This document shows positions 12,515 through 22,226 of a stretch of DNA of 64,000 nucleotides, in pieces. The DNA comes from Pseudomonas gingeri. GTDB taxonomy: Bacteria; Pseudomonadota; Gammaproteobacteria; Pseudomonadales; Pseudomonadaceae. Under the pieces are notes generated by a model. That model saw only the letters and a list, made by a program, of their open reading frames with translations, was not told the DNA's origin and did no database searches. The number at the start of each line of letters is the position of its first letter. Positions within the stretch are counted from its first letter, which is position 1. The stretch covers positions 62,001-126,000 of the forward strand of contig NZ_JACAPR010000006.1 of the NCBI RefSeq assembly GCF_013385635.1, given 5' to 3'. The translations under genes and the position numbers were made by a program.

Positions 12515-14164
12515 ATGCCATCTGCCCATTTGCCTTATGACTATGTGATCGTCGGTGCCGGGCCCGCCGGCTCTGTGCTGGCCAATCGGCTATCCGCCGA
12601 CCCGCGGAACAATGTGCTGCTGCTCGAAGCTGGCGGTCAGGATAACTACCCGTGGATTCATATTCCGGTCGGTTACCTGTTCTGCATCGGCAATCCACGC
12701 ACCGACTGGTGCTTCAAGACCGAATCCCAACCCGGCCTGCAAGGTCGTAGCCTGAGCTATCCGCGCGGCAAGGTGCTTGGTGGCAGTTCGTCCATCAACG
12801 GCATGATCTACATGCGCGGCCAGGCCGGCGACTATGATCGCTGGGCCGAACAGGGCAATCCGGGCTGGGCCTGGAAAGATGTGCTGCCGTTGTTCAAGCA
12901 CAGCGAAAACCACTTCGGCGGTGCCGGCGAATTCCACAGCGACCAAGGCGAATGGCGGGTGGAACAACAGCGTTATTCCTGGCCGATCCTCGACGCTTTC
13001 CGCGACGCCGCCGCTGAAAATGGTATTGCCAGCGTCAGTGATTTCAACGCTGGGGATAACCAGGGCTGTGGTTATTTCCAGGTCAACCAGCGTTGCGGAG
13101 TACGCTGGAATTCAGCCAAGGCGTTTCTGCGACCGGTGCTCAAGCGCCCCAACCTGACCATCCTCACGGGCGTGCAGGTCGACCGGGTCAGCCTGGAGAA
13201 CGGTCGGGCGACGGCGGTTCTGGCCCGTTGGCAAGGTGAGGAGCATCTGTTCCCGGCCCGCCGGGAAATCATTCTCTGCGCCGGCTCGGTCGGCTCTCCC
13301 GGGATCCTGCAACGCTCGGGTATCGGTCCGCGCCCGCTGCTGGAAAGCCTTGGGATTGCCGTCCGCCACGAGCTGCCGGGCGTGGGTGGCAACCTGCAGG
13401 ACCATCTGCAACTGCGGCTGATCTACAAGCTCAGCAATGCCCGCACCCTCAACCAGGTGGCTAACAGCCTGTGGGGCAAGGCCGGCATGGGCCTGCGTTA
13501 TCTCTACGACCGCAGCGGCCCATTGGCGATGGCACCTAGCCAGTTGGGCGCTTTTGTGAAGTCGAGCCCGGAGCAGAGTTCGGCCAACCTGCAATATCAC
13601 GTGCAGCCGTTGTCGCTGGAGCGTTTCGGCGAGCCGCTGCATCGCTTCCCGGCTTTCACCGCTTCGGTGTGCAACCTGCGTCCGCTGAGTCGGGGCCGCA
13701 TCGATATCCGTTCGGCCAATCCGGACGATGCACCGCTGATCGACCCCAATTACCTCAGCGATCCCGAGGACCTCAAGGTCGCCGCCGAATCCATTCGCCT
13801 GACCCGGCGCATCGTCGACTCCCCCGCCCTGCGCAGGTTCAAGCCCGAGGAGTACCTGCCCGGCGCTTCCCTGCAAAGCGAAGAACAGCTTTACGAGGCC
13901 GCGGCGAAGATCGGCACCACCATCTTCCATCCGGTCGGCACCTGCCGCATGGGCAACGGCCCGCAGGATGTCGTCGATGCCCAGTTGAGGGTGCATGGCG
14001 TGCCGGGGTTGCGAGTGGCGGATGCCTCGATCATGCCCCAGATCACCTCCGGCAATACCTGCTCGCCGACGGTGATGATCGCCGAGAAAGCCGCACAGAT
14101 GATTCTGCAAGATGCCCCGGCCATTCATGACCGACGAACGGAGGAGATCCCCGTCCCCCTGTAG
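12515..14164 (+). CDS. GMC-family FAD-dependent alcohol/choline dehydrogenase-like oxidoreductase
   Basis: FAD flavoprotein that oxidises an alcohol. 549 residues from the ATG at 12515, which has a CGAGG ribosome site; a TTG six bases upstream is less likely. The FAD motif VGAGPAGS is at 13-20 and the GMC signature GKVLGGSSSINGMIYMRG at about 85-102. The C-terminal FHPVGTCRMG (about 470) carries the catalytic His and is followed by SGNTCSPTVMIAEKAA. It resembles BetA and AlkJ; the substrate is unknown. Divergent from a LysR gene and followed, after a REP element, by an MHS transporter that may import its substrate. Confidence 0.88.
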   Translation: MPSAHLPYDYVIVGAGPAGSVLANRLSADPRNNVLLLEAGGQDNYPWIHIPVGYLFCIGNPRTDWCFKTESQPGLQGRSLSYPRGKVLGGSSSINGMIYMRGQAGDYDRWAEQGNPGWAWKDVLPLFKHSENHFGGAGEFHSDQGEWRVEQQRYSWPILDAFRDAAAENGIASVSDFNAGDNQGCGYFQVNQRCGVRWNSAKAFLRPVLKRPNLTILTGVQVDRVSLENGRATAVLARWQGEEHLFPARREIILCAGSVGSPGILQRSGIGPRPLLESLGIAVRHELPGVGGNLQDHLQLRLIYKLSNARTLNQVANSLWGKAGMGLRYLYDRSGPLAMAPSQLGAFVKSSPEQSSANLQYHVQPLSLERFGEPLHRFPAFTASVCNLRPLSRGRIDIRSANPDDAPLIDPNYLSDPEDLKVAAESIRLTRRIVDSPALRRFKPEEYLPGASLQSEEQLYEAAAKIGTTIFHPVGTCRMGNGPQDVVDAQLRVHGVPGLRVADASIMPQITSGNTCSPTVMIAEKAAQMILQDAPAIHDRRTEEIPVPL

Positions 14165-14176
14165 GAACTGGCTTGT

Positions 14177-14258
14177 GTAGGAGCTGGCTTGCCAGCGATG
14201 GCGTCGGCATGGGCAGCGCATGACCCAAGGGCCTCATCGCCGGCAAGCCAGCTCCTAC
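14177..14258. repeat. REP palindrome pair (GTAGGAGCTGGC type)
   Basis: GTAGGAGCTGGCTTGCCAGC at 14177-14196 and its near complement at 14235-14258, facing each other with about 35 bp between. Typical Pseudomonas intergenic REP doublet. A partial third half (GTAGGAACTGGCTTG) precedes it at 14161. Confidence 0.85.
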
Positions 14259-14384
14259 AAGGACTGTGTTTCTCCGGTAGGGAATGTAAATACAGCAAAA
14301 GCGGATTCCGGTGGCAGTCAGCCGGAATTCACAGTGGAACAACAACAATAATCACTGTGGCCCACAAGGCCGAGGACATAACGC

Positions 14385-16007
14385 ATGTCGGACTATATCG
14401 AGCAACAGTCAACGTCGGTGCCCGCCAGCACGGGCAAGGAAGAACGAAAGATCATTTTTGCGTCATCCCTCGGGACCGTTTTCGAGTGGTATGACTTTTT
14501 TCTCTATGGCGCCCTGGCGGCGGTGATCAGCAAGCAGTTCTTTGCCGGGGTCAACGACACCACCGCGTTTATCTTCGCCCTGATGGCCTTTGCCGCCGGC
14601 TTCCTGGTGCGGCCGTTCGGCGCGCTGGTGTTCGGCCGGCTGGGGGACATGATCGGGCGCAAATACACCTTCCTCATGACCATCATTCTGATGGGCCTGT
14701 CGACCTTTGCCGTGGGCCTGTTGCCGACCTACACCAGCATCGGTATCGCCGCGCCGATCATCCTGGTGCTGTTGCGAATGCTCCAGGGCCTGGCGCTGGG
14801 CGGTGAATATGGCGGTGCCGCGACCTATGTGGCCGAACACGCACCGGCCGGCAAGCGGGGTTTCCACACCGGCTGGATCCAGTCCACGGCGACCCTCGGC
14901 CTGCTGCTGTCGTTGCTGGTGGTTCTGGCCAGTCGCTACATCAGCGGCGACCAGTTCGAAGTCTGGGGCTGGCGCCTGCCGTTCCTGCTGTCGATCTTCC
15001 TGCTGGCGATCTCCACCTGGATTCGCCTGAGCATGCACGAGTCGCCGGCCTTCGTGAAAATGAAGGCCCAGGGCAAGGTCAGCAAATCGCCGATCCGCGA
15101 GTCCTTCGGCTCCTGGCCGAACCTGAAGATCGTCCTGACCGCGCTGTTCAGCATCAACGCCGGGCAGGCGGTGACCTTCTACACCGCCCAGTTCTACGTG
15201 ATGTTCTTCATGACCCAGATGCTCAAGATGGACCCGACCCAGGCCAACACCCTGCTGATTATCAGCGTGGTGATCGGCGCACCGTTCTTTGTCCTGTTCG
15301 GCTGGCTTTCGGACAAGATCGGACGCAAACCGATCCTGATGCTCGGCCTGTTGCTGGCGACCGTCTGCTACTTCCCGCTGTTCAAGGCCCTGAGTCATTA
15401 CGCCAACCCGCAGGTGGACGCCGCCAGCCGGCAGGCGCCCATCGTCGTGATGGCCGATCCGGCCGGTTGTACCTTCCAGTTCGACCCTGTGGGTAAAGCC
15501 CGTTTCGACAGCCCCTGCGACAAGGTCAAGACCTTCCTGGTCAAACAGGGCCTGCCCTACGATTCCCAGGCGGCGGCGCCTGGCTCCACGGTGATGGTTT
15601 CAGTGGGCGAGCAGAAGATCACCGGCTTCGACGAAGCTGCGATGCGTGCGGCCATCACCCAGGCCGGCTACCCGGCCAAGGCCGACGCGGGTTCGGTGAA
15701 CGAGCCGATGGTGGTCCTGCTGATCGTATTACTGATCCTGATCGCCACCATGACCTACGGCCCATTGGCGGCGGTGATGGTCGAGTTGTTCCCGACCCGG
15801 ATCCGCTACACTTCGATGTCATTGCCCTACCATATCGGCAACGGCTGGTTTGGCGGATTCCTGCCGACCGTCTCGTTTGCCCTGGTGGTCTACACCGGCA
15901 ATATCTTCTACGGCCTCTGGTACCCGGTGCTGGTTACCGGGATCAGCCTGGTGGTCGGGCTGTTCTGCCTGAAAGAAACCAGGGATGTGGATATCGACAA
16001 GGTCTGA
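14385..16007 (+). CDS. MHS-family (ProP/ShiA-like) metabolite:H+ symporter
   Basis: 540 residues, a major facilitator of the metabolite:H+ symporter group. The N-terminal half shows FASSLGTVFEWYDFFLYG and GRLGDMIGRKYTFLMT, then LQGLALGGEYGGAATYVAEH. The second half has GWLSDKIGRKPILM. Between this and the last helices is an inserted, mostly polar region of about 100 residues (about 340-440) with two Cys (about 361 and 375) that ordinary MFS proteins lack. Substrate unknown; it may serve the upstream GMC oxidoreductase. Followed by a strong terminator. Confidence 0.9.
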   Translation: MSDYIEQQSTSVPASTGKEERKIIFASSLGTVFEWYDFFLYGALAAVISKQFFAGVNDTTAFIFALMAFAAGFLVRPFGALVFGRLGDMIGRKYTFLMTIILMGLSTFAVGLLPTYTSIGIAAPIILVLLRMLQGLALGGEYGGAATYVAEHAPAGKRGFHTGWIQSTATLGLLLSLLVVLASRYISGDQFEVWGWRLPFLLSIFLLAISTWIRLSMHESPAFVKMKAQGKVSKSPIRESFGSWPNLKIVLTALFSINAGQAVTFYTAQFYVMFFMTQMLKMDPTQANTLLIISVVIGAPFFVLFGWLSDKIGRKPILMLGLLLATVCYFPLFKALSHYANPQVDAASRQAPIVVMADPAGCTFQFDPVGKARFDSPCDKVKTFLVKQGLPYDSQAAAPGSTVMVSVGEQKITGFDEAAMRAAITQAGYPAKADAGSVNEPMVVLLIVLLILIATMTYGPLAAVMVELFPTRIRYTSMSLPYHIGNGWFGGFLPTVSFALVVYTGNIFYGLWYPVLVTGISLVVGLFCLKETRDVDIDKV

Positions 16008-16023
16008 GGTTTTCACGGGCATG

Positions 16024-16052
16024 AAAAAACCGGCATTAGCGCCGGTTTTTTT
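16024..16052 (+). terminator. Intrinsic terminator after the MHS transporter
   Basis: A stem of CCGGC / GCCGG with flanking A and T runs (six A on the left, seven T on the right) and loop ATTAGC. The A/T symmetry makes it able to work on both strands, so it may also end the plsC-side transcript. Confidence 0.88.
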
Positions 16053-16181
16053 ATCGCCGGGAAAAACTTATGCACGATTTCCGTTGAAAAGTCATACCGA
16101 GAAATAAGTAGATAAATCATATACTTACAACATTTTTTCGGAAGAAATCAAAATCTTGTGCACAAGTTATCCACAATATCG

Positions 16182-16952
16182 TCAGGCCGCGCTCGGTGTT
16201 TCCGCCACGGCTTGCGGCGGTAGTGAACCCATTTCGCGCTGGGTATTCTCGTTCCATGCCTGAACCCGGTCGTTCAGCTCGGCAATGGCCCGTGGACCGC
16301 TGCCTTCGGCAAACATCGGCGCACCGATCACCACGGTGATGGTGCCGGCTTTTTTCGCCCAGCCGGTCTTCGGCCAGAACTTGCCGGCGTTGTGGGCGAT
16401 CGGCAGCACCGGCAGTTCGGCGTTGACCGCCAGCGCCGTGCCGCCACGGGAAAACTTGCCGACGGTGCCGAAGGGTACACGGGTGCCTTCCGGGAAGATC
16501 AGCACCCAGACATTGTCCTTGAGCAGTTCGTCGCCCTTCTTCGCCACGTGCTTGAGCGCCGCCTTCGGGTTGTCCCGGTCAATGGCGATCGGCCGCAGCA
16601 TGGCCATGGCCCAGCCGAAGAACGGCACATAGAGCAATTCACGCTTGAGCACCTGGCTCAATGGCGAGAAATAGGCCGACAGAAAGAATGTTTCCCAGGT
16701 GCTCTGGTGATTCGACAGGATCACGCAAGGGCGCTCGGGCACATTCTGCGCACCCTTGATCTCGACCGTGATGCCCAGGAAGACTTTGGTCAGCCACAGG
16801 GCGCAACGGCACCAGTACACGTTGATAAAGCGGTAACGTGCCTTGAACGGCAGGAACGGGGCGATAAAAAAGCTCAGGGAGCACCACAGCAGCGAACTGG
16901 TGCCCAGCAGCAGGTAAAAGAAAAAGGTTCTGATGGCCTGCAGGATCGACAT
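16182..16952 (-). CDS. Lysophospholipid (1-acyl-glycerol-3-phosphate) acyltransferase, PlsC family
   Basis: Inner-membrane acyltransferase making phosphatidic acid or re-acylating lysophospholipids. 256 residues from ATG 16952 (MSILQAIRTFFFYLLLG), which matches the usual family start; an ATG at 16976 would add eight residues. N-terminal hydrophobic segment, catalytic HX4E (NHQSTWETF, H82/E87), and FPEGTR (153-158) binding glycerol phosphate. This is the gene that directly follows gyrB in P. aeruginosa; here an accessory block intervenes. Perfect DnaA box at 16167-16175 just past its stop. Confidence 0.92.
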   Translation of the reverse strand: MSILQAIRTFFFYLLLGTSSLLWCSLSFFIAPFLPFKARYRFINVYWCRCALWLTKVFLGITVEIKGAQNVPERPCVILSNHQSTWETFFLSAYFSPLSQVLKRELLYVPFFGWAMAMLRPIAIDRDNPKAALKHVAKKGDELLKDNVWVLIFPEGTRVPFGTVGKFSRGGTALAVNAELPVLPIAHNAGKFWPKTGWAKKAGTITVVIGAPMFAEGSGPRAIAELNDRVQAWNENTQREMGSLPPQAVAETPSAA

Positions 16953-17035
16953 AGCGGCATTTACCGTTGCGGGCATTGCCCGCCTGTTAATAAGTGCACC
17001 CCCGAACAGTCCTTGGTCAGGAAGTCAGAGAAGCG

Positions 17036-17569
17036 CTAATTGTGGATAAGTTCAGCGGCAACCGCCGCCAGATCGTCAAAAATCAAAGTGCCCACCGGCA
17101 GGGTTTTCCCCAGTGTCTTCTCGCCTTTACCGGTCTTAACCAAAACTGGCTGACAATCGACGGCGCTGGCGGCTTCCAAGTCACCCAGGCTGTCGCCGAC
17201 AAACCATAGCCTAGCCAGTTCGACGCCGTAATGCGCGGCGATGGTCTTGAGCATGCCCGGCTTGGGCTTGCGACAATCGCAGCCCTCGTCCGGCCCATGG
17301 GGGCAATACACCACCAGCCCGAGCTCGCCACCCTGTTGTGCCACCAATGAGCGCAGGCGCTCGTGCATGGCATCCAGGGTCGCGAGATCGTAGTAACCGC
17401 GAGCGATGCCGGACTGGTTGGTCGCGACGGCTACCGTCCAGCCGGCCCGGCTCAGCTGCGCGATGGCCTCGATCGAACCGGGGAGTGGAATCCACTCCTC
17501 CAGCGACTTGATGTAAGCGTCGGAGTCGTAATTGATCACTCCGTCCCGATCGAGAATCAGCAGCTTCAA
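17036..17569 (-). CDS. gmhB: D-glycero-beta-D-manno-heptose 1,7-bisphosphate 7-phosphatase
   Basis: HAD phosphatase of ADP-heptose synthesis for the LPS inner core. 177 residues. The nucleophile motif LDRDGVIN (D7, D9) and the zinc-binding YCPHGPDEGCDCRKPKPG region are both typical of GmhB, as is GDSLGDLEAA near the C-terminus. Follows glyS by 9 bp and precedes plsC on the same strand, as in other pseudomonads. A DnaA box (17041-17049) overlaps its last codons. Confidence 0.95.
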   Translation of the reverse strand: MKLLILDRDGVINYDSDAYIKSLEEWIPLPGSIEAIAQLSRAGWTVAVATNQSGIARGYYDLATLDAMHERLRSLVAQQGGELGLVVYCPHGPDEGCDCRKPKPGMLKTIAAHYGVELARLWFVGDSLGDLEAASAVDCQPVLVKTGKGEKTLGKTLPVGTLIFDDLAAVAAELIHN

Positions 17570-17578
17570 AACCAGCCC

Positions 17579-19633
17579 TCAGCCCAGCAGCGAAATGTCG
17601 GCGACGCCGAGGAACAGGCCCCGCAGGCGTGCCAGCAGCGCGTAACGGTTGGCCCGCACCCTGGCGTCGTCGGCATTGACCATCACCGCTTCGAAGAACG
17701 CATCCACCGGTTCGCGCAAGGCGGCCAGGCGTGCCAGCGATTCGTTGTACTGGCGTGCCGCGGCCATTGGCTGGACAGCATGGTCCGCCTGCTGGATCGC
17801 CGAGTACAGCGAGAACTCGTTGGCGTTGTCGAAGTATTTCGCCTCGACCGTGGCCGGGATGCTGCCTTCGGCCTTGCTCAGCAGATTCGATACGCGCTTG
17901 TTGACGGCGGCCAGTGCCGCGGCTTCCGGCAACTGGCGGAATTTCTGCACCGCCTGTACACGCTGGTCGAAGTCCAGGGCCGAACCCGGCTTCAGGGCAC
18001 GCACCGACAGGTAGGTCGCGACGTCCACGCCTTCGTCTTCATAACGGGCACGCAGGCGGTCGAAGATGAACTCCAGGACCTGGTCGGCGAGGCCGGCAGC
18101 CTTGACCTTGGCACCGAAAGCGCTGACCGCGAAGGCCACGGTTTCGATCAGGTCGAGATCGAGTTTCTTGTCGATCAGGATCCGCAGCACGCCCAGGGCG
18201 GCGCGACGCAGGGCGTAGGGATCCTTGCTGCCGGTCGGCAGCATGCCGATGCCGAAGATGCCCACGAGGGTGTCGAGCTTGTCGGCAATCGCCACGGCCG
18301 CACCGGTCAGGGTGGTCGGCAGTTCGGCACCGGCACCGCGCGGCATGTACTGCTCGTTCAGGGCCAGGGCGACGTCTTCCGGCTCGCCGTCATTGAGGGC
18401 GTAGTAGTAACCGGCGACACCTTGCATCTCCGGGAACTCGCCGACCATCTCGGTCGCCAGGTCGCACTTGGACAGCAGGCCGGCACGGGCCGCGCGCTGG
18501 GCATCGCCGCCGATGCGTGGGGCAATGAAGGCGGCCAGCTTGGAGACGCGCTCGGCCTTGTCGTAGACGCTGCCCAGCTTCTCCTGGAACACCACGTTCT
18601 GCAGGCGCAGGTTGAAGTCGGCGAGCTTCTGCTTCTTGTCCTGCTTGAAGAAGAACTCGGCGTCGGTCAGGCGCGGGCGTACGACTTTCTCGTTGCCGGC
18701 GATGATCTGCTGCGGGTCCTTGCTCTCGATGTTGGCGACCGTGATGAAACGCGGCAGCAACTTGCCATCGATATCCAGCAGGCAGAAGTACTTCTGGTTG
18801 TCCTGCATGGTGGTGATCAGGGCTTCCTGCGGCACATCGAGGAAACGCTCCTCGAACGAGCACACCAGCGGCACCGGCCATTCGACCAGGGCGGTCACTT
18901 CGTCGAGCAGGGCCGGCGGCACGATCGCGGTGCCTTCCTGCAGCGTCGCCAACTCGGCGGTACGCTTGCTGATCAGTTCGCGACGTTCGTTGGCGTCGGC
19001 CAGCACGTAGGCGCCGCGCAGGTCGTCAAGGTAGCTGGCCGGCGAGCCGATGCGCACGCTGTGCGGATGGTGGAAACGGTGGCCACGGGAATCGCGACCG
19101 GCTTTCTGGGCGAGGATGGTGCAGTCGATGACCTGGTCACCGAGCAGCATCACCAGCCATTGGGTCGGACGGACGAATTCTTCCTTGCGCGCGGCCCAGC
19201 GCATGCGCTTGGGAATCGGCAGGTCGTTCAGCGAGTCTTCGACGATGGTCGGCAACAGGCTGGCGGTCGGCTTGCCAGGGATGTTCTGGCTGTAGCGCAG
19301 TTTTGGCCCGCTCTGGTCGATTTCGCTCAGCTCGACACCGCACTTCTTGGCGAAGCCCAGGGCGGCCTGGGTCGGGTTGCCTTCGGCGTCGAAGGCGGCC
19401 TGACGTGGCGGGCCGTCGAGGTTGATGCTGCGGTCCGGTTGCTGGGTCTGCAACTGGGTCAGCAATACGGCCAGGCGGCGTGGCGCGGCATAGACCTGTT
19501 TGGCTTCAAAGCCCAGGCCGGCGGCCTGCAGGCCTTTTTCGATACCGGCGAGGAAGGCCTCGGCGAGGGTATTGAGGGCCTTGGGTGGAAGTTCTTCAGT
19601 GCCCAGTTCTACCAGAAAATCTTGCGCACTCAT
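17579..19633 (-). CDS. glyS: Glycyl-tRNA synthetase beta subunit
   Basis: Beta chain of the bacterial alpha2beta2-type enzyme that charges tRNA-Gly. 684 residues, normal length; begins [20 protein letters not shown], the hallmark of the family, and ends with an anticodon-binding-like helical domain ([20 protein letters not shown]). Its ATG overlaps the glyQ stop by 4 bp, so the two subunits are translationally coupled. Confidence 0.98.
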   Translation of the reverse strand: MSAQDFLVELGTEELPPKALNTLAEAFLAGIEKGLQAAGLGFEAKQVYAAPRRLAVLLTQLQTQQPDRSINLDGPPRQAAFDAEGNPTQAALGFAKKCGVELSEIDQSGPKLRYSQNIPGKPTASLLPTIVEDSLNDLPIPKRMRWAARKEEFVRPTQWLVMLLGDQVIDCTILAQKAGRDSRGHRFHHPHSVRIGSPASYLDDLRGAYVLADANERRELISKRTAELATLQEGTAIVPPALLDEVTALVEWPVPLVCSFEERFLDVPQEALITTMQDNQKYFCLLDIDGKLLPRFITVANIESKDPQQIIAGNEKVVRPRLTDAEFFFKQDKKQKLADFNLRLQNVVFQEKLGSVYDKAERVSKLAAFIAPRIGGDAQRAARAGLLSKCDLATEMVGEFPEMQGVAGYYYALNDGEPEDVALALNEQYMPRGAGAELPTTLTGAAVAIADKLDTLVGIFGIGMLPTGSKDPYALRRAALGVLRILIDKKLDLDLIETVAFAVSAFGAKVKAAGLADQVLEFIFDRLRARYEDEGVDVATYLSVRALKPGSALDFDQRVQAVQKFRQLPEAAALAAVNKRVSNLLSKAEGSIPATVEAKYFDNANEFSLYSAIQQADHAVQPMAAARQYNESLARLAALREPVDAFFEAVMVNADDARVRANRYALLARLRGLFLGVADISLLG

Positions 19634-20583
19634 TGTGCCGCCTCCAACTTAGCCAACACTTCATCACGCAGGTCCGGGGTTGCCATCGGGAAGCCCAGCT
19701 TGGCGCGTGCCAGCAGGTAGGCTTGGGCGACGGAACGCGCCAGGGTGCGCACACGCAGGATGTATTGCTGGCGTGCGGTCACCGAGATGGCCCGGCGCGC
19801 GTCCAGCAGGTTGAAGGTGTGCGAGGCCTTGAGGACCATTTCATAGCTCGGCAACGGCAGCGGCTGATCCAGCTCGATCAGGCGCCTGGCTTCGCTTTCA
19901 TAGAAATCGAACAGTTCGAACAGCTTCTCGACGTTGGCGTGTTCGAAGTTGTAGGTCGACTGCTCCACTTCGTTCTGGTGGAACACGTCGCCATAGGTCA
20001 CCTTGCCGAACGGACCGTCGGCCCAGACCAGGTCGTAGACCGAATCGACACCCTGCAGGTACATCGCCAGGCGCTCGAGGCCGTAGGTGATTTCGCCGGT
20101 GACCGGGTAGCACTCGATACCGCCCGCCTGCTGGAAGTAGGTGAACTGGGTGACTTCCATGCCGTTGAGCCAGACTTCCCAGCCCAGGCCCCAGGCGCCG
20201 AGGGTCGGCGATTCCCAGTTGTCTTCGACGAAACGGATGTCGTGCACCAGCGGGTCGAGGCCGACGTGCTTGAGCGAGCCCAGATACAGTTCCTGGAAGT
20301 TTTCCGGGTTCGGCTTCAGGACCACCTGGAACTGATAGTAGTGCTGCAGGCGGTTCGGGTTTTCGCCGTAGCGGCCGTCAGTCGGGCGACGGCTGGGTTG
20401 TACATAGGCGGCGTTCCAGGTTTCCGGGCCGATGGCGCGCAGGAACGTGGCGGTATGAAAAGTGCCGGCGCCTACTTCCATATCGTAGGGCTGAAGTACC
20501 ACACAACCTTGCTCAGCCCAGTATTGCTGGAGGGCGAGGATCAAGTCTTGGAAGGTACGCACGGCTGGCGTAGGCTGGCTCAC
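19630..20583 (-). CDS. glyQ: Glycyl-tRNA synthetase alpha subunit
   Basis: Catalytic alpha chain, class II. 317 residues from GTG at 20583 (M-S-Q-P-T-P-A-V-R); AGGTGA lies about 5 nt upstream, whereas the in-frame GTG at 20592 has no such site. Conserved stretches: [31 protein letters not shown] [20 protein letters not shown], and [19 protein letters not shown]. It faces away from tag (divergent, 82-bp gap). Confidence 0.97.
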   Translation of the reverse strand: MSQPTPAVRTFQDLILALQQYWAEQGCVVLQPYDMEVGAGTFHTATFLRAIGPETWNAAYVQPSRRPTDGRYGENPNRLQHYYQFQVVLKPNPENFQELYLGSLKHVGLDPLVHDIRFVEDNWESPTLGAWGLGWEVWLNGMEVTQFTYFQQAGGIECYPVTGEITYGLERLAMYLQGVDSVYDLVWADGPFGKVTYGDVFHQNEVEQSTYNFEHANVEKLFELFDFYESEARRLIELDQPLPLPSYEMVLKASHTFNLLDARRAISVTARQQYILRVRTLARSVAQAYLLARAKLGFPMATPDLRDEVLAKLEAAQ

Positions 20584-20665
20584 GAAATTCACCTGTTACT
20601 TGGGCTGCGATTTAAAAGGCGGGAGTATACCCGATTCGGTCGCGCCTCCACCCCCTTGGAGCCTT

Positions 20666-21229
20666 ATGCCACGCTGCTTTTGGTGCAACGACGAGCCTTT
20701 GTACATGGACTATCACGATCAGGAGTGGGGCGTGCCGCTGCGCAACGAGCAGCGATTGTTCGAGTTGCTTTTGCTCGAAGGGTTCCAGGCCGGGCTTTCA
20801 TGGATCACGATCCTGAGAAAACGCGAGCACTACCGCAAGGTCCTGTTCGGTTTCGATGTGCGCAAAATCGCGGCAATGAGCGACGACTATATCGAGACCC
20901 TGATGCTTGATCCGGGCATTGTGCGCAATCGCCTGAAACTCAATGCGGCCCGGCGCAACGCCCAGGTCTGGTTGCAGACAAAGGACCCGGTGGCCCTGCT
21001 CTGGTCGTTTGTCGGCGGCCTGCCGCGGATTCATCACTTCAAGGATCGCAGCGAGGTCCCGGCCGTCACGCCCGAGGCCGAAGCCATGAGCAAGGCCCTG
21101 AAGAAACGCGGCTTCAGCTTTGTCGGCCCGACCATCTGCTACGCCTTCATGCAGGCCTCGGGGATGGTCATGGACCACACCACCGATTGTCATAGCTATG
21201 CCGCGCTGGCCGTGCCACGGCTACAATAG
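20666..21229 (+). CDS. tag: DNA-3-methyladenine glycosylase I
   Basis: Removes 3-methyladenine from alkylated DNA. 187 residues from ATG 20666 with a TTGGAG ribosome site; the longer frame from 20600 has an unlikely N-terminus. Begins MPRCFWCNDEPLYMDYHDQE; the structural zinc ligands C4, H17, H171 and C175 are in place. The catalytic-pocket stretch FELLLLEGFQAGLSWITIL is intact. Same strand and 33 bp before the acyltransferase gene. Confidence 0.95.
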   Translation: MPRCFWCNDEPLYMDYHDQEWGVPLRNEQRLFELLLLEGFQAGLSWITILRKREHYRKVLFGFDVRKIAAMSDDYIETLMLDPGIVRNRLKLNAARRNAQVWLQTKDPVALLWSFVGGLPRIHHFKDRSEVPAVTPEAEAMSKALKKRGFSFVGPTICYAFMQASGMVMDHTTDCHSYAALAVPRLQ

Positions 21230-21262
21230 CCGGCTGACGAGTGAGCACACCGGGAGTGACCT

Positions 21263-22150
21263 GTGGAAAAGTTTAAAGGCGCCATGCTGGTGGGGGCGTT
21301 GCGGTTGTTCGCGATGCTGCCCTGGCGTGCCGTGCAGCGTGTCGGCGCGGCCATCGGCTGGCTGATGTGGAAGCTGCCCAACCGTTCCCGCGACGTGGTG
21401 CGGATCAATCTGGCGAAGTGCTTTCCCGAGCTCGACCCGGTAGCCCGCGAACAACTGGTCGGGCAGAGTCTCAAGGATATCGGCAAGTCCCTGACCGAAA
21501 GTGCCTGCGCCTGGATCTGGCCGGCCCAGCGTTCCATCGACCTGGTGCGCGAAGTCGAAGGCCTCGACGTGCTCAAGGATGCCCTCGCCTCGGGCAAGGG
21601 CGTGGTCGGTATCACCAGCCACCTGGGCAACTGGGAAGTGCTCAATCATTTCTACTGCAACCAGTGCAAACCGATCATTTTCTACCGTCCGCCCAAGCTC
21701 AAGGCGGTCGATGAACTGCTGCGCAAACAACGCGTGCAACTGGGCAACCGGGTGGCGGCCTCGACCAAGGAAGGCATCCTCAGCGTCATCAAGGAAGTGC
21801 GCAAAGGTGGTGCGGTGGGCATTCCCGCCGACCCGGAACCGGCCGAATCCGCCGGGATCTTCGTGCCGTTCCTGGGCACCATGGCCTTGACCAGCAAGTT
21901 CGTGCCGAACATGCTGGCCGGCGGCAAGGCGGTCGGGGTGTTCCTGCATGCGCTGCGCCTGCCCGACGGCTCGGGCTTCAAGGTCATTCTCGAAGCGGCT
22001 CCAGAAGCGATGTACAGCGCCGATACAGAGACTTCGGCGGCGGCGATGAGCCAGGTGGTCGAGCGTTATGTGCGGGCTTATCCGAGCCAGTACATGTGGA
22101 GCATGAAGCGCTTCAAGAAGCGTCCGGCGGGTGAACAGCGCTGGTACTGA
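21263..22150 (+). CDS. lpxL: Lipid A biosynthesis lauroyl/late acyltransferase (LpxL/HtrB family)
   Basis: Adds a secondary acyl chain to lipid A at the inner membrane. 295 residues from GTG (M-E-K-F-K-G-A-M-L-V). N-terminal hydrophobic segment, HX4E motif SHLGNWEVL (H120/E125), and ADPEPAESAGIFVPFLG as the second conserved block. Pseudomonas has several such genes; this is the copy near the origin. Symbol is by family, the acyl position is not established from sequence. Confidence 0.88.
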   Translation: MEKFKGAMLVGALRLFAMLPWRAVQRVGAAIGWLMWKLPNRSRDVVRINLAKCFPELDPVAREQLVGQSLKDIGKSLTESACAWIWPAQRSIDLVREVEGLDVLKDALASGKGVVGITSHLGNWEVLNHFYCNQCKPIIFYRPPKLKAVDELLRKQRVQLGNRVAASTKEGILSVIKEVRKGGAVGIPADPEPAESAGIFVPFLGTMALTSKFVPNMLAGGKAVGVFLHALRLPDGSGFKVILEAAPEAMYSADTETSAAAMSQVVERYVRAYPSQYMWSMKRFKKRPAGEQRWY

Positions 22151-22170
22151 AACACCTCATTGGCATGATC

Positions 22171-22216
22171 TGTGGATAAAATCGCCAGTGATTTATCCAC
22201 AGCGGCTTTATCCAAG
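22171..22216. other. Clustered DnaA boxes between lpxL and pilZ
   Basis: Two perfect DnaA boxes in opposite orientation (22171-22179 and 22193-22201) and a third partial one (TTATCCAAG, 22208-22216) within 46 bp, in the 76-bp gap before the PilZ gene. The last box ends 11 bp from the ATG, so DnaA bound here could repress or sense. Function inferred. Confidence 0.6.
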
Positions 22217-22226
22217 GGCGCAATAG

